A DNA stretch of 64,000 bases. It comes from CAVUAA01 sp963739345. Lineage in GTDB: Bacteria; Chlamydiota; Chlamydiia; Chlamydiales; JAFEGQ01. This document shows positions 34,247 to 43,346 of the stretch, in pieces. Positions within the stretch are counted from its first letter, which is position 1. The number at the start of each line of letters is the position of its first letter. The position numbers and the translations under genes are program-made. Location of the stretch: positions 1,116,001 through 1,180,000 of the forward strand of contig CAVUAA010000001.1 of assembly GCA_963739345.1 (NCBI GenBank), written 5' to 3'. The notes beneath the pieces were generated by a model. It was not told the DNA's origin. It saw nothing but the letters and a program-made list of their open reading frames with translations, and ran no database searches.

Positions 34247-34639
34247 TCAAGCGTAAGCTAAAAGGAGCGCTTCGGCGAGGTTGCGGATGCGCCGCTCTTT
34301 GATGGTGGTGAGGGTGCGGGCGAGGGCGAGGCCGGTGTCGCGCTCACCGAGGGTGAGGTGGGCCTTGGCCTTGTTGAGCCGGGTGGAGAGGTCTTTGGGA
34401 TCGAGGGTGAGGGCGTGGTCGAGGGTGTCGATGGCGCGGCGGGCGTCGCCAATTTGGAGGTAGAGAGCACCAAGCGTTTGCTGATCGTAGAGGCTGGTGG
34501 GATCGAGGGCGGCGAGCGCTTCAAAGAAGACAATGGCCCGCTCATAGAGCCCCTGACGGAGGTAGCCGTAGCCGGTGAGGCGGAGATCTTCCACCTGCTC
34601 CTCTGTCCAGTCGAGGACATCTTTCCACTCAACTGCCAT
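34247..34639 (-). CDS. TPR protein B (type III chaperone-like)
   Basis: A 130-aa protein with three TPRs, closely parallel to TPR protein A: EWKDVLDWTEEQVEDLRLTGYGYLRQG, YDQQTLGALYLQIGDARRAIDTLDHAL and TRLNKAKAHLTLGERDTGLALA. It is shorter at the C-terminus. Its ATG overlaps the stop of hypothetical B by one base, so translation is probably coupled. The two copies share the repeated YDQQTLGALYLQ sequence, which supports a tandem gene duplication. Confidence 0.8.
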   Translation of the reverse strand: MAVEWKDVLDWTEEQVEDLRLTGYGYLRQGLYERAIVFFEALAALDPTSLYDQQTLGALYLQIGDARRAIDTLDHALTLDPKDLSTRLNKAKAHLTLGERDTGLALARTLTTIKERRIRNLAEALLLAYA

Positions 34640-35109
34640 TATGCTGCCACCACTGAGCCCATCTGATTGCGGGCGTAGAGGACGGCACGGTTGTCCGTCT
34701 CGGTCTGTTGGATGGCGGCGATGATCCGCATCCCGGCGATGGTCTCGTCAGCTCTCCCCTTAGTGCCTAGAGTAGAGAGGAAGTCCTCGATCTTTTTCCG
34801 GTCGGCCTCTCGCTTCTGGAAACCACCAAGGGAGGGGGCCTCGAAGATGGAGCGGCTCCGAACCAGATCCCACTCAGGAAGGTAGGCGAACTGGGCGATG
34901 GTGGTCCGAATCTCAAGGCCAAAGAGCACCTTCCATGCGGGGGCTTTCTGAATTAGGTTGGGGACTGTGGTCGCCTGGGCAACGGCGGTTTCAAGACGAC
35001 CGTCTGCGGTCCACATCCCTTCTGCGACCGCCCGGTCGTAGGCCTGCTGGCGGAGCGCGTAGCCTACAGAGGCGTCAGTATCGTAAACCTTAATTGCTGG
35101 GTCACTCAT
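34639..35109 (-). CDS. Hypothetical protein B, partner of TPR protein B
   Basis: A 156-aa protein starting MSDPAIKVYDTDASVGYALR; GGGAG 7 nt upstream supports ATG 35109 over an in-frame ATG at 35130. It resembles hypothetical A over most of its length and ends in a helix-rich segment (AGMRIIAAIQQTETDNRAVLYARNQ). Function unknown. It is the first gene of the four-gene minus-strand cluster and diverges from rsmH. Confidence 0.75.
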   Translation of the reverse strand: MSDPAIKVYDTDASVGYALRQQAYDRAVAEGMWTADGRLETAVAQATTVPNLIQKAPAWKVLFGLEIRTTIAQFAYLPEWDLVRSRSIFEAPSLGGFQKREADRKKIEDFLSTLGTKGRADETIAGMRIIAAIQQTETDNRAVLYARNQMGSVVAA

Positions 35110-35183
35110 CCGTGATCTCCCTTGATTCAATGTCCCTCATACCGGATGATAGAGGTCTAAAAAATAAATTTACACCTTAAGCG

Positions 35184-36122
35184 ATGAAAAACGACAAGCC
35201 ACTGGAAGAGAAACATTTATCTGTCCTACTCGACGAAGTAGTTGAGATTTTTTCTGGACAGCAGCTGGGCATTTTTGTCGACGGGACGCTCGGAGCGGGG
35301 GGACACTCGCACGCAATTCTTGCCGCTCACCCAGAAATCAGGCGACTGATGGGGATCGATCAGGACCCGGTGGCACGTGAGCTAGCGGCGAAACGATTGG
35401 ATGATGAGCGGTTGGAGGTTTGCGCTGGCAATTTTACCGAGCTCTCGGACTTTGTCGATGAGCCGGTCGATGGAATGTTGCTCGATTTAGGTGTCTCGTC
35501 GATGCAGCTCGACACGCCGGAGAAGGGATTTAGCTTTTCGGCCGATGCGCCCCTCGACATGCGGATGGACCCAGAGGGTCCGCTGACGGCGGCTGAGATT
35601 GTGAATGAGTGGAGCGAACAAGAGCTGCAGCGGATCTTGCGTGATTTTGGAGAGGTGAGCTCATGGCGGGCGGTGGCGCGGCAGATCATCGAATCACGGC
35701 CGATCGAGACGACCGGCCAGCTGGTCGAGGCGCTGAAGGGGGTGGCGCGGGCGCCGCGGGGGAAAAAGATCAACCCGATGACACTCATTTTTCAAGGCTT
35801 GCGCATCGCGGTGAATGATGAACTTGGAGTGCTGGAGCGGGTGTTGCCGCTGGCGATTGATCAGCTCGCTCCCGGGGGGCGTCTGGCGGTGATCACCTTC
35901 CACAGCCTAGAAGATCGGATTGTCAAGCAGCTATTCCGAGCGGCCGCGGCCAATTGGGAGGACGATCCGACCAATCCGATGACGGGGAAGAAGGAGAAGG
36001 TGGCTCTTGTCAAAGATCTTACCCGCAAACCGATTGGACCGTCGAAGGAAGAGGTGAGGCGCAATCCCCGCTCCCGCAGTGCTCGATTGAGAGCCGTTGA
36101 AAAGTTGAAGAGGGCATCATGA
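35184..36122 (+). CDS. rsmH: 16S rRNA (cytosine-1402 N4)-methyltransferase RsmH
   Basis: The former MraW/YabC, which methylates C1402 in the ribosomal P site. The 312-aa protein has LSVLLDEVVEIFS at the start, FVDGTLGAGGHSHAIL (SAM site) near 30, GMLLDLGVSSMQLDTPEKGFSF near 95 and the C-terminal RNPRSRSARLRAVEKL. It opens the division/cell-wall gene cluster, as in many bacteria and in Chlamydia (CT272). It overlaps ftsL by 4 bp. Confidence 0.97.
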   Translation: MKNDKPLEEKHLSVLLDEVVEIFSGQQLGIFVDGTLGAGGHSHAILAAHPEIRRLMGIDQDPVARELAAKRLDDERLEVCAGNFTELSDFVDEPVDGMLLDLGVSSMQLDTPEKGFSFSADAPLDMRMDPEGPLTAAEIVNEWSEQELQRILRDFGEVSSWRAVARQIIESRPIETTGQLVEALKGVARAPRGKKINPMTLIFQGLRIAVNDELGVLERVLPLAIDQLAPGGRLAVITFHSLEDRIVKQLFRAAAANWEDDPTNPMTGKKEKVALVKDLTRKPIGPSKEEVRRNPRSRSARLRAVEKLKRAS

Positions 36123-36517
36123 TCCTCAGAGTGCTTGTCTGTGTGATGATCTTCTCGATCTCTGTCTACAGCTACATCGATCGGAACAACCACATCACTG
36201 AGCTTCGGTTTCAACTGCCCGAGCTCACCGACCGAATCGTCTTACTGCAAGAAAAGTGTGCGACCCTCTCCTATGAGATCGAGCGGAGTGAGAGTCCATT
36301 GCGACTGATGGAGCTGGCCCGCCTCCCTGAATTCGGCCACCTTCGCCATCCGCGGAGCGATGAGGTGGCGGTAATACCAGTTCCATTAATTATTCCAGCA
36401 TCTGAGAAGGCGCGCGATGGAGGCGATGTGTACATCGCCGAAGCAGCGCAACGAAGCAGATGGGAGGCCAGCCGCACTCATGATGTTGAAATCACTAATG
36501 GAATGGGTATACGGTGA
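36119..36517 (+). CDS. ftsL: FtsL-like division protein with palindrome-derived tail
   Basis: A 132-aa protein with one N-terminal membrane helix (LRVLVCVMIFSISVYSYI) followed by a short coiled-coil-like stretch (LRFQLPELTDRIVLLQEKCATLSYEIERSESP). The plan and position between rsmH and pbp3 fit FtsL. Residues from about 85 on (VIPVPLIIPASEKARDGG) are encoded by palindromic element B, so the ancestral protein was probably nearer 84 aa plus a short end. It overlaps rsmH and the next gene by 4 bp each. Confidence 0.75.
   Translation: MILRVLVCVMIFSISVYSYIDRNNHITELRFQLPELTDRIVLLQEKCATLSYEIERSESPLRLMELARLPEFGHLRHPRSDEVAVIPVPLIIPASEKARDGGDVYIAEAAQRSRWEASRTHDVEITNGMGIR
36371..36512. repeat. Palindromic element B, fills the 3' end of ftsL
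   Basis: A 142-bp element with imperfect outer arms (36371-36407 against 36476-36512; GTA-TACC and TTCCATTA blocks match) and a perfect inner palindrome, GGCGATGTGTACATCGCC, near 36422-36439. Bases 36413-36481 match the complement of the inside of element A at about 64 of 69 positions. It ends 1 nt before the start codon of pbp3 and codes through in the ftsL frame. Here it is in the opposite orientation to its copy in comF. Confidence 0.8.
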
Positions 36518-38484
36518 AACCCTACCGCGTTCCCTCTGGCGATCGCCGTCGCCTCCTTGTGATCGCGATTGGCATCTTCGCCCTCTTCAGCCTATTGGTG
36601 GTGCAGTTCTACCGGCTGCAGGTGGTGGAGCATGAAAAATGGACCCGTCTGGCCGAAGCGCAACACACCGGCCTTGTTCATGAGCCGTTTCGGCGGGGGA
36701 CCTTTTGGTCAAACACAACACTGAAAGCAGGACACCCCGAAAAACCGCAGCCGTTTGTCCGCGACGTTCCCAAGTGGCACCTTCACATCGACCCCGCCGC
36801 TATTTTAGCCGACCAGCGGGAGGAGATCGCCGCCAATCTCACTCTTTTGGCCGATGGAGACGACGACGAGTTTCTCGCCCATTTTGAGAAGCGGAGTCGA
36901 AACCGGTGTGTGAAGATGTGGCTCAACCGAGAGACACATGACCAGATCATCGAGTGGTGGCTCCCCTACTCGCGCAAAAACCGGATCGCCCGCAACGCCA
37001 TCTTCTTTGTGAAGGACTATCAACGCTCTTATCCATTTGGGCAGATGCTAGGTCAGGCGCTCCACACCATCCGCGACCGGAAGGACGAGGTGACGAAGCA
37101 GGGAATTCCGACGGGGGGGCTTGAGGCTCAGTTCAACGACCTACTGAAGGGAAAAGAGGGGAAGCGGCTCAGAGATCGCACCCCCCGCCACCCTCTCGAC
37201 GTAGGGCGGCTGCTCGAGGCGCCAGAAGATGGGGCCGACATCTACCTCACCGTCAACCACTACCTGCAGGCGATCGCCGAAGAAGAAGTCGAAGAGAGAG
37301 TGAAGAAGTCAGAGGCGAAGGCGGGGTGGGCGATTGTGATGCGGCCGCAGACGGGAGAGATTTTGGCCCTCGCCCAGTATCCGAGCTTCTATCCAGAGAA
37401 CTATCGGGAGTATTTCAACGACGAGGAGCGGTTAAGCGATGCGGTGGTTCGGGGAATCACCCACGCCTACGAGCCGGGCTCCGTGATGAAAGCGCTAACG
37501 ATGGCGGTGGCATTCACCGCCAACGACGAGCTTGAGCGGCGGGGAGAGAAGCCCCTCTTCTCACCCGACGAAAAAATTTCGGTCCGCGACGGCCACTTTC
37601 CCGGGCGGGGAAACCGCCCAATCAAGGACATGCGCTCCTACGACTATCTCAACATGGACATGGCCATTCAGAAGTCATCCAACATCTACGTCGGACGGCT
37701 GATGGAGCGGGTAGTCGAGCGACTGGGCAATCAATGGTACCATGATACCCTCGCTGAGCTCTTCCGCTTTGGGGAGAAAACCGGCATTGAGCTCCCCGGT
37801 GAGACGCGCGGCCTCCTCCCTAAACCTGGAACAGAAGCTTGGTCCCGAAGCGCCCCCTACTCACTTGCCATGGGCTACAACCTGATGGTCAACAGCCTCC
37901 AAATGATCCGCGCCTTTGCCATGATCGCTAACGGGGGAAAGCTAGTTGAGCCAACTCTTGTGAGAAAGATCATCCGAAACGGAGAGGTGCTCTACGACAT
38001 CGACGATCGCCTTCCCCCACAGCAGGTTCTTGATCCAAAAATATGTCATAGAATCGTCCAAGCGATGAAATACACCACCAAACCCGGTGGTACTGCAAAA
38101 AGAGGCGACGTTCCTGGCTATACCGAAGCGGGAAAAACTGGCACCACAGAGAAAGTGATCGGCGGCACCTATCACAAGAAGACCAACTTCACCACCTTCA
38201 TCGGATTTGCCCCTGCAGACATCCCTGAGCTGATCATCCTCGCCGCCGTCGATGAGCCCCGTCACATGTATATCCCCGGCGTCGGCTCCAACCACATGGG
38301 AGGCTCGTGTGCAGCTCCTATTTTCCGCGAAATTGCCAAGCGGTCGCTCGACTATCTGGGCACCCCCCTCGACGACCCCCACGGCTATCCCTCTCAAGAT
38401 CCCCGATACGACGCCGACAAGGCTGACATGGTGGCCGAACTAAACCAATTGCGCGAAACTTTCACCTCTTGGAATAATGGGTAG
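36514..38484 (+). CDS. ftsI: Peptidoglycan transpeptidase, FtsI/PBP3
   Basis: A 656-aa class B penicillin-binding protein that crosslinks septal peptidoglycan. It has a membrane anchor (LLVIAIGIFALFSLLVVQF), a dimerisation domain and a transpeptidase domain with SxxK in EPGSVMKALTMA near residue 325, SxN in QKSSNIYVG near 385 and KTGT in AGKTGTTEKV near 540. It starts at GTG 36514 in a 4-bp overlap with ftsL. Chlamydiae need this enzyme for their division ring of peptidoglycan. Confidence 0.95.
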   Translation: MKPYRVPSGDRRRLLVIAIGIFALFSLLVVQFYRLQVVEHEKWTRLAEAQHTGLVHEPFRRGTFWSNTTLKAGHPEKPQPFVRDVPKWHLHIDPAAILADQREEIAANLTLLADGDDDEFLAHFEKRSRNRCVKMWLNRETHDQIIEWWLPYSRKNRIARNAIFFVKDYQRSYPFGQMLGQALHTIRDRKDEVTKQGIPTGGLEAQFNDLLKGKEGKRLRDRTPRHPLDVGRLLEAPEDGADIYLTVNHYLQAIAEEEVEERVKKSEAKAGWAIVMRPQTGEILALAQYPSFYPENYREYFNDEERLSDAVVRGITHAYEPGSVMKALTMAVAFTANDELERRGEKPLFSPDEKISVRDGHFPGRGNRPIKDMRSYDYLNMDMAIQKSSNIYVGRLMERVVERLGNQWYHDTLAELFRFGEKTGIELPGETRGLLPKPGTEAWSRSAPYSLAMGYNLMVNSLQMIRAFAMIANGGKLVEPTLVRKIIRNGEVLYDIDDRLPPQQVLDPKICHRIVQAMKYTTKPGGTAKRGDVPGYTEAGKTGTTEKVIGGTYHKKTNFTTFIGFAPADIPELIILAAVDEPRHMYIPGVGSNHMGGSCAAPIFREIAKRSLDYLGTPLDDPHGYPSQDPRYDADKADMVAELNQLRETFTSWNNG

Positions 38485-38487
38485 GCT

Positions 38488-39859
38488 GTGAAACTCAAAA
38501 AACTGATCACATCCCTTGAGATCGAGGAAATTCGTGGAAGCCGGGAGGTGGAAATCACCGGCATCTGCGCCGACTCTCGACGGGTCGCCCCTGGCAACCT
38601 CTTCGTCGCCCGCAAGGGACATGGCGACGATGGGGCTCGCTACATCCCCGACGCCATCGCTGCTGGAGCCACGGCCATCGCCACCGATCTGGCCGACCCC
38701 TCATTAAAAGGGGTGACCCAGCTCGTTCACAACGACTCTCGCCGGCTCGAAGCAGAACTTGCCGCCGAATTTTATGGCCATCCAAGTGAACAGCTCCGTG
38801 TGATCGGCGTGACCGGCACCAACGGAAAGACCACCACCACCTTCATCATCAAGCACCTTCTAGACGCGTTGGCTGAGCCGTGTGGACTGATCGGGACCAT
38901 CGAGACCATCATCGGCAGCCGCCGCCAGCCCAACCCGCTCACCACTCCTGACCCCTCAACGATCCAGAAAACCCTCTACGAGATGGTCCGCGCCGGCTGC
39001 ACGGCCGCCACCCTCGAAGTCTCCTCCCACGGCCTCGACCAGGCCCGCCTCCACAGCGTCCACTTTGAGATTGGCATCTTCACAAACCTCACCCAAGACC
39101 ATCTTGACTATCACGGCACCATGGAAGCCTACGCCGCCGCCAAAGCGAAACTCTTCCCCCTCGTCAAACAGGCCATCCTCAACCGTGACGACCCCTATTT
39201 CGAGAAGATGGGAGCGAAGGAGCCAATCACCTATAGCTTAAGTGATCTCAAAAACCTCCACCTCTCCCTTAACGGCTCCACCTTCACCCTTGATGGCGTC
39301 CCCGTTCCGCCTCCCCCTCATCGGCCGGTTCAACGTCTACAACGCCCTTGCCGCCATCAAAGCATGCCAAGCCCTAGGCTACTCTCTCAACGCTCTCGCC
39401 GCTCCCCTCGCCACCCTCCCCCAAATTCGGGGCCGTCTCGAGCCTGTAGGAAATGCCTACGTTGACTACGCCCACACACCCGACGCCCTCCGCCAAGTGC
39501 TCACCACTCTCAATGAAGTGAAGCGAGGGCAGCTCATCGTCGTCTTCGGCTGCGGCGGCGACCGGGACAAAGAGAAACGCCCCCTCATGGGCGCCGTCGC
39601 TCAAGAACTGGCCGATCACGTCATCCTCACCTCCGACAATCCCCGCTCAGAGAATCCAGCCACCATCTGCGCAGAAATCTCCCCCCATCTCGAAACTCTC
39701 ATCGACCGGCGGGCCGCCATCGCCCGCGCCCTCGAACTCGCCAACCCCAATGACACCGTCCTCGTCGCCGGCAAAGGGCATGAGAGCCACCAAATTTTTG
39801 CACGCTCGCGAGTCCCCTTCGACGACCGTCAAATTCTCGAGGATCTATGCGCAAAATAA
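38488..39859 (+). pseudogene. murE: MurE ligase gene with a +1 frameshift near 39307
   Basis: UDP-MurNAc-tripeptide ligase, adding meso-diaminopimelate. The first frame (38488-about 39306) carries the N-terminal and ATP-binding domains (GVTGTNGKTTTTFIIKHLL). The reading then continues in another frame from about 39308, RLPLIGRFNVYNALAAIK, through the meso-A2pm motif DNPRSENP to the stop at 39859. Removing one C from the CC at 39307-39308 restores a single normal-length MurE (about 456 aa). Both halves look intact otherwise, so a sequencing or assembly error, or a very recent mutation, is as likely as a true loss. It overlaps amiA by 13 bp. Confidence 0.85.
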
Positions 39860-40530
39860 TCCCCTGCCTCCTCCTCCTCCTCTCCCTGTCGTGCGGAAAA
39901 AACAGCCACCACCATCCTACATACTCGTCCCCCCACCCCATCCGCCAGGGCATCCTCATCACCCTCGACGCTGGCCACGGCGGCCACGATCCGGGCGCCA
40001 TCTCACAAGACAAAAAATACGAAGAGAAGAGCCTAGCTCTCGCCACCACCTTCATGGTGCGCAATCATCTCCGCGCGATGGGCTATGAAGTGCAGCTCAC
40101 CCGTGACACCGACACCTTCGTCGAACTCTCCGACCGAGCGAGTTTGGCCAATAACACCCACTCCTCCCTCTTTGTCAGCATCCACTACAACGCCTCCACC
40201 AACCGCTCCGCAGAAGGGGTTGAAGTGTATCGATGGCGCGCCCCAGAAGATGGCCCCCGCGATATCCAATCCCAAGCGCTCGCCCAAGCGATCCACGACC
40301 GGGTCATCCGCTACACCGAAGCTCCCTCGCGTGGGGTTAAACAAGCCAACTACGCCGTCCTCCGCAAGACCGAAATGCCCGCCGCGCTCGTTGAAGGGGG
40401 ATTTGTCACGAATTGCACCGAACTTGACCGGCTCAAAGACGCAAAATATCTCAACTGCATCGCCTTTGGCATTGCACAAGGAATAGACGACTACTACAAC
40501 AATTCAGGTCCCCGTAGCTCAGTAGGATAG
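39847..40530 (+). CDS. amiA: N-acetylmuramoyl-L-alanine amidase
   Basis: A 227-aa zinc amidase (Amidase_3) that cuts the peptide from MurNAc and splits septal peptidoglycan. It starts with a lipoprotein-type signal (LLLLLSLSCGKN) and has zinc and catalytic residues in DAGHGGHDPGA near 40, EEKSL near 59, SIHYNAS near 111 and VEGGFVTN near 180. The amidase sits next to murE as in Chlamydia (CT268). Its last 23 bases run into the tRNA-Arg gene. Confidence 0.93.
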   Translation: MRKIIPCLLLLLSLSCGKNSHHHPTYSSPHPIRQGILITLDAGHGGHDPGAISQDKKYEEKSLALATTFMVRNHLRAMGYEVQLTRDTDTFVELSDRASLANNTHSSLFVSIHYNASTNRSAEGVEVYRWRAPEDGPRDIQSQALAQAIHDRVIRYTEAPSRGVKQANYAVLRKTEMPAALVEGGFVTNCTELDRLKDAKYLNCIAFGIAQGIDDYYNNSGPRSSVG

Positions 40531-40581
40531 AGCGGCTGCCTCCTAAGCAGCAGGTCGTGCGTTCGAATCGCGCCGGGGACG
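40508..40581 (+). tRNA. tRNA-Arg, anticodon CCT
   Basis: A full cloverleaf: acceptor GTCCCCG (40508-40514) pairs with CGGGGAC (40574-40580), the D arm contains AGCTCAGTAGGATAGAG, the anticodon loop CTCCTAA is closed by GCTGC/GCAGC, and the T arm contains GTTCGAATC. CCA is not encoded. The 5' end overlaps amiA by 23 nt. Confidence 0.95.
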
Positions 40582-40631
40582 ATCAAATCATAATTTGCCT
40601 CCTATAAAGGGAACTGTTAGAAACGGTTCTC

Positions 40632-41831
40632 ATGGATGGGCAAGCTCTACGGCCAACAGCGCTGACCAAAGCGACACTGCTCTTTGCGAGCAGTCTGACA
40701 GTGATGGCAGGGGCGATTGTTGCTCCTGCTCTTCCTGCACTCAACACTTTCTTCGGCGGCGGCGACACCATGGGCCTTTGGGTTCGCCTCACCCTCACCC
40801 TCCCCGCCCTCTTCATTGTCCTCGCCTCTCCCATCGCCGGCCACATCGCCGACCGGTTTGGCCGCCGCCCTACCCTCATCGCCTCAGCCCTCATCTACGC
40901 CATTGGCGGCACCGCTGGCGCCCTCTGTAACAATATCATCCCCCTCCTCATCAGCCGCGCTGTCCTCGGCATCGGCGTGGGCGGCCTCATGACCACCGCC
41001 TCCGCCTCCATCACCGATCACTACGCGGAGGGGCCACCCCGCAACCGGTTCATGGGACTCCAATCGGCCGCCATGATTGGCGGCGGCGTCCTCTTCTTTC
41101 TCGCCGGCGGCCTCCTCGCCAACTTCTCCTGGCGTATCCCCTTTTTCCTCTACCTCAGCGCCCTTCTTGTCATCCCCGGCGTCCTCCTCTCCGTCCGCGA
41201 TTTTAAAGAGCGAGAAGCGCCGCCCACTAGTCACGCCCAGCGCCGCCTCATCACCCCCCCGCTCCTCGTCGCCCTCGCCATCAGCTTCTTCGGAATGATC
41301 GCCTACTACGTCGTCCCCGTCCAACTCCCCTTCTTCCTCTCCAAAGAAGGAGCCACCCCCGTCATCGTCGGCGCCTCCATTGCCCTCGTCAACCTCGCCT
41401 CCGGCATCGTCTCCTCCCAATACTTCCGCTTCTGTCGCTTCCTCTCCCATACCCAAGTGGCTGCCCTCGGCTTCCTCACCATGGGCGCAGCCTTCCTCCT
41501 CCTCTCCCTCTCCACCCAGCTCTGGCAAGTGCTCTCCGCCCTCCTCATCTGCGGCATCGGAACCGGCATGTGGATCCCCAACGTCACCGTTTGGATCGCC
41601 TCCATCACCCCCCGCCAATTCCAAGGGCGAGCGCTCGGCCTTATGGTCACAGCCCTCTTCCTCGGCCAATTCATCTCCCCCTTCGCCACCCAACCCCTCC
41701 TCGACAGCTGGGGACTTTCCGCCACATTTCTTGGTTCTGCCACCCTCCTCCTCACCGCCGGCGCTCTCCTCTTTCTTCCCAACATCATCTCTGTTATGGT
41801 CAGAAAAACTTGGGAGGTAGGTGATGAGTAG
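40632..41831 (+). CDS. Major facilitator superfamily transporter
   Basis: A 399-aa transporter with about 12 hydrophobic segments. The MFS motif A between helices 2 and 3 is GHIADRFGRRPTLIAS near residue 71. SRAVLGIGVGGLMTTASASI near 108 resembles the drug/proton antiporter group. Substrate unknown; sugar, nucleoside or drug are all possible. The 3' end overlaps the gnd start by 8 bp. Very high third-position C content is shared with neighbours, so there is no sign of recent transfer. Confidence 0.85.
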   Translation: MDGQALRPTALTKATLLFASSLTVMAGAIVAPALPALNTFFGGGDTMGLWVRLTLTLPALFIVLASPIAGHIADRFGRRPTLIASALIYAIGGTAGALCNNIIPLLISRAVLGIGVGGLMTTASASITDHYAEGPPRNRFMGLQSAAMIGGGVLFFLAGGLLANFSWRIPFFLYLSALLVIPGVLLSVRDFKEREAPPTSHAQRRLITPPLLVALAISFFGMIAYYVVPVQLPFFLSKEGATPVIVGASIALVNLASGIVSSQYFRFCRFLSHTQVAALGFLTMGAAFLLLSLSTQLWQVLSALLICGIGTGMWIPNVTVWIASITPRQFQGRALGLMVTALFLGQFISPFATQPLLDSWGLSATFLGSATLLLTAGALLFLPNIISVMVRKTWEVGDE

Positions 41832-43270
41832 TGCAGATATTGGATTAATCGGCCTGGCCGTCATGGGTCAAAACCTCGTTCTCAACATGAACGACAACGG
41901 CTACAAAGTGGCCGTCTTCAACCGGACCACCTCCAAAGTTGACGACTTCATGGCCGGCCCCGCCAAGGGGACCGACGTCATCGGCACCCATACCCTCGAA
42001 GAGTTCGTCGGCAAGCTCAAAAGCCCCCGCCGCGTCATGCTCATGGTCAAAGCAGGCGACGCCGTCGACGCCTTCATCGACAAACTTGTCCCCCTCCTCC
42101 AGCCGGGCGACATCATCATTGACGGCGGCAACAGCCACTATCCCGACACCGAACGACGGGTCCGCGATTTACAAAGCAAAAAGATCCTCTTCATCGGCAC
42201 CGGCATCTCCGGCGGCGAAGAGGGGGCCCGTCACGGCCCCTCCATCATGCCCGGCGGCAACCCCGAAGCGTGGCCCCACGTCAAGCCCATCTTCCAAGCC
42301 ATCGCCGCAAAAGTTGACGGCGAACCCTGCTGCGATTGGGTCGGCGAGGGAGGTGCTGGCCACTACGTCAAGATGGTCCACAACGGCATCGAGTACGGCG
42401 ACATGCAGCTCATCTGCGAAGCCTACCAACTCCTCCACGACATCGCCCACCTCGACAACGACACCCTCGCCTCCACCTTCGACGACTGGAACAAAGGAGA
42501 GCTCAACTCCTACCTCATTGAAATTACCGCTCAAATTTTTGCCTTCAAAGAGAACGGCACCTACCTCGTCGACAAAATTCTCGACGTCGCCGGCCAAAAA
42601 GGGACCGGCAAGTGGACCGTCATTAGCGCCGCCGACTCTGGCATGCCCCTCACCCTCATTGGTGAAGCCGTCTTCGCCCGCTGCCTCTCCGCCCTCAAAG
42701 AAGAGCGACGACGTGCCGCCGCCGCCTACCCTCCCACTCCCATCGACTTTACAGGCGACATCCCCACTCTTCATCGAAGAAGTGCGTCATGCCCTCTACG
42801 CCTCCAAAATCATCTCCTACGCCCAAGGCTACATGCTCATGCGCGAGGCCTCTAAAGAGCTATGAGTGGAAGCTCAACTACGGTGCCATCGCCCTCATGT
42901 GGCGCGGCGGCTGCATCATCCGCTCCCAGTTCCTTGGCAACATCAAGCAAGCCTTCGCCAACAACCCTGGCCTTGAGAATCTCCTCTTCGACACTTCTTC
43001 AAAAAAGCCATCACCACCTGCGAAGCTGGCTGGCGCCAGGTGGCCATCACTGCTGCGCAACTCGCCATCCCCGCCCCCTGCTTCACCACCGCCCTATCCT
43101 ACTTTGATGGCTACCGCTCTGCCCGTCTCCCCGCCAACCTCCTCCAGGCCCAGCGCGACTTCTTCGGAGCGCACACTTACGAGCGCACTGACCAGCCCCG
43201 CGGCCAGTTCCACCACACCAATTGGACCGGTACCGGCGGAAACGTCAGTTCCTCAACCTACTCAGTCTAA
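41824..43270 (+). pseudogene. gnd: 6-phosphogluconate dehydrogenase gene with three frameshifts
   Basis: Oxidative pentose-phosphate enzyme. The first 310 or so residues are intact: GLAVMGQNLVLNMNDNGY, GTGISGGEEGARHGPSIMPGG and GHYVKMVHNGIEYGDMQ with the catalytic lysine. The C-terminal domain continues in three other frames: LFIEEVRHALYASKIISYAQ after a shift near 42761-42767, YEWKLNYGAIALMWRGG after one near 42859, and FFKKAITTCEAGW after one near 42992. It ends HTNWTGTGGNVSSSTYSV as normal. Two shifts are single-base gains and one a loss. No internal stops occur within the right frames, so errors or recent decay are both possible. Confidence 0.85.
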
Positions 43271-43280
43271 GCGACTAGCT

Positions 43281-43343
43281 CACCCTCCTCTTGTCAAAAT
43301 ATTTATTATATATTAAGGCAAGTTAAGCCAACCAAGGAGGGTG
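43281..43343. promoter_or_regulatory. Inverted repeat that could hide the ribosome site of the next gene
   Basis: CACCCTCCT (43281-43289) is complementary to AGGAGGGTG (43335-43343), which contains the ribosome-binding site of the gene at 43347. The loop is A+T-rich (43290-43334). It may instead end gnd transcription. Confidence 0.35.
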
Positions 43344-43346
43344 GTA

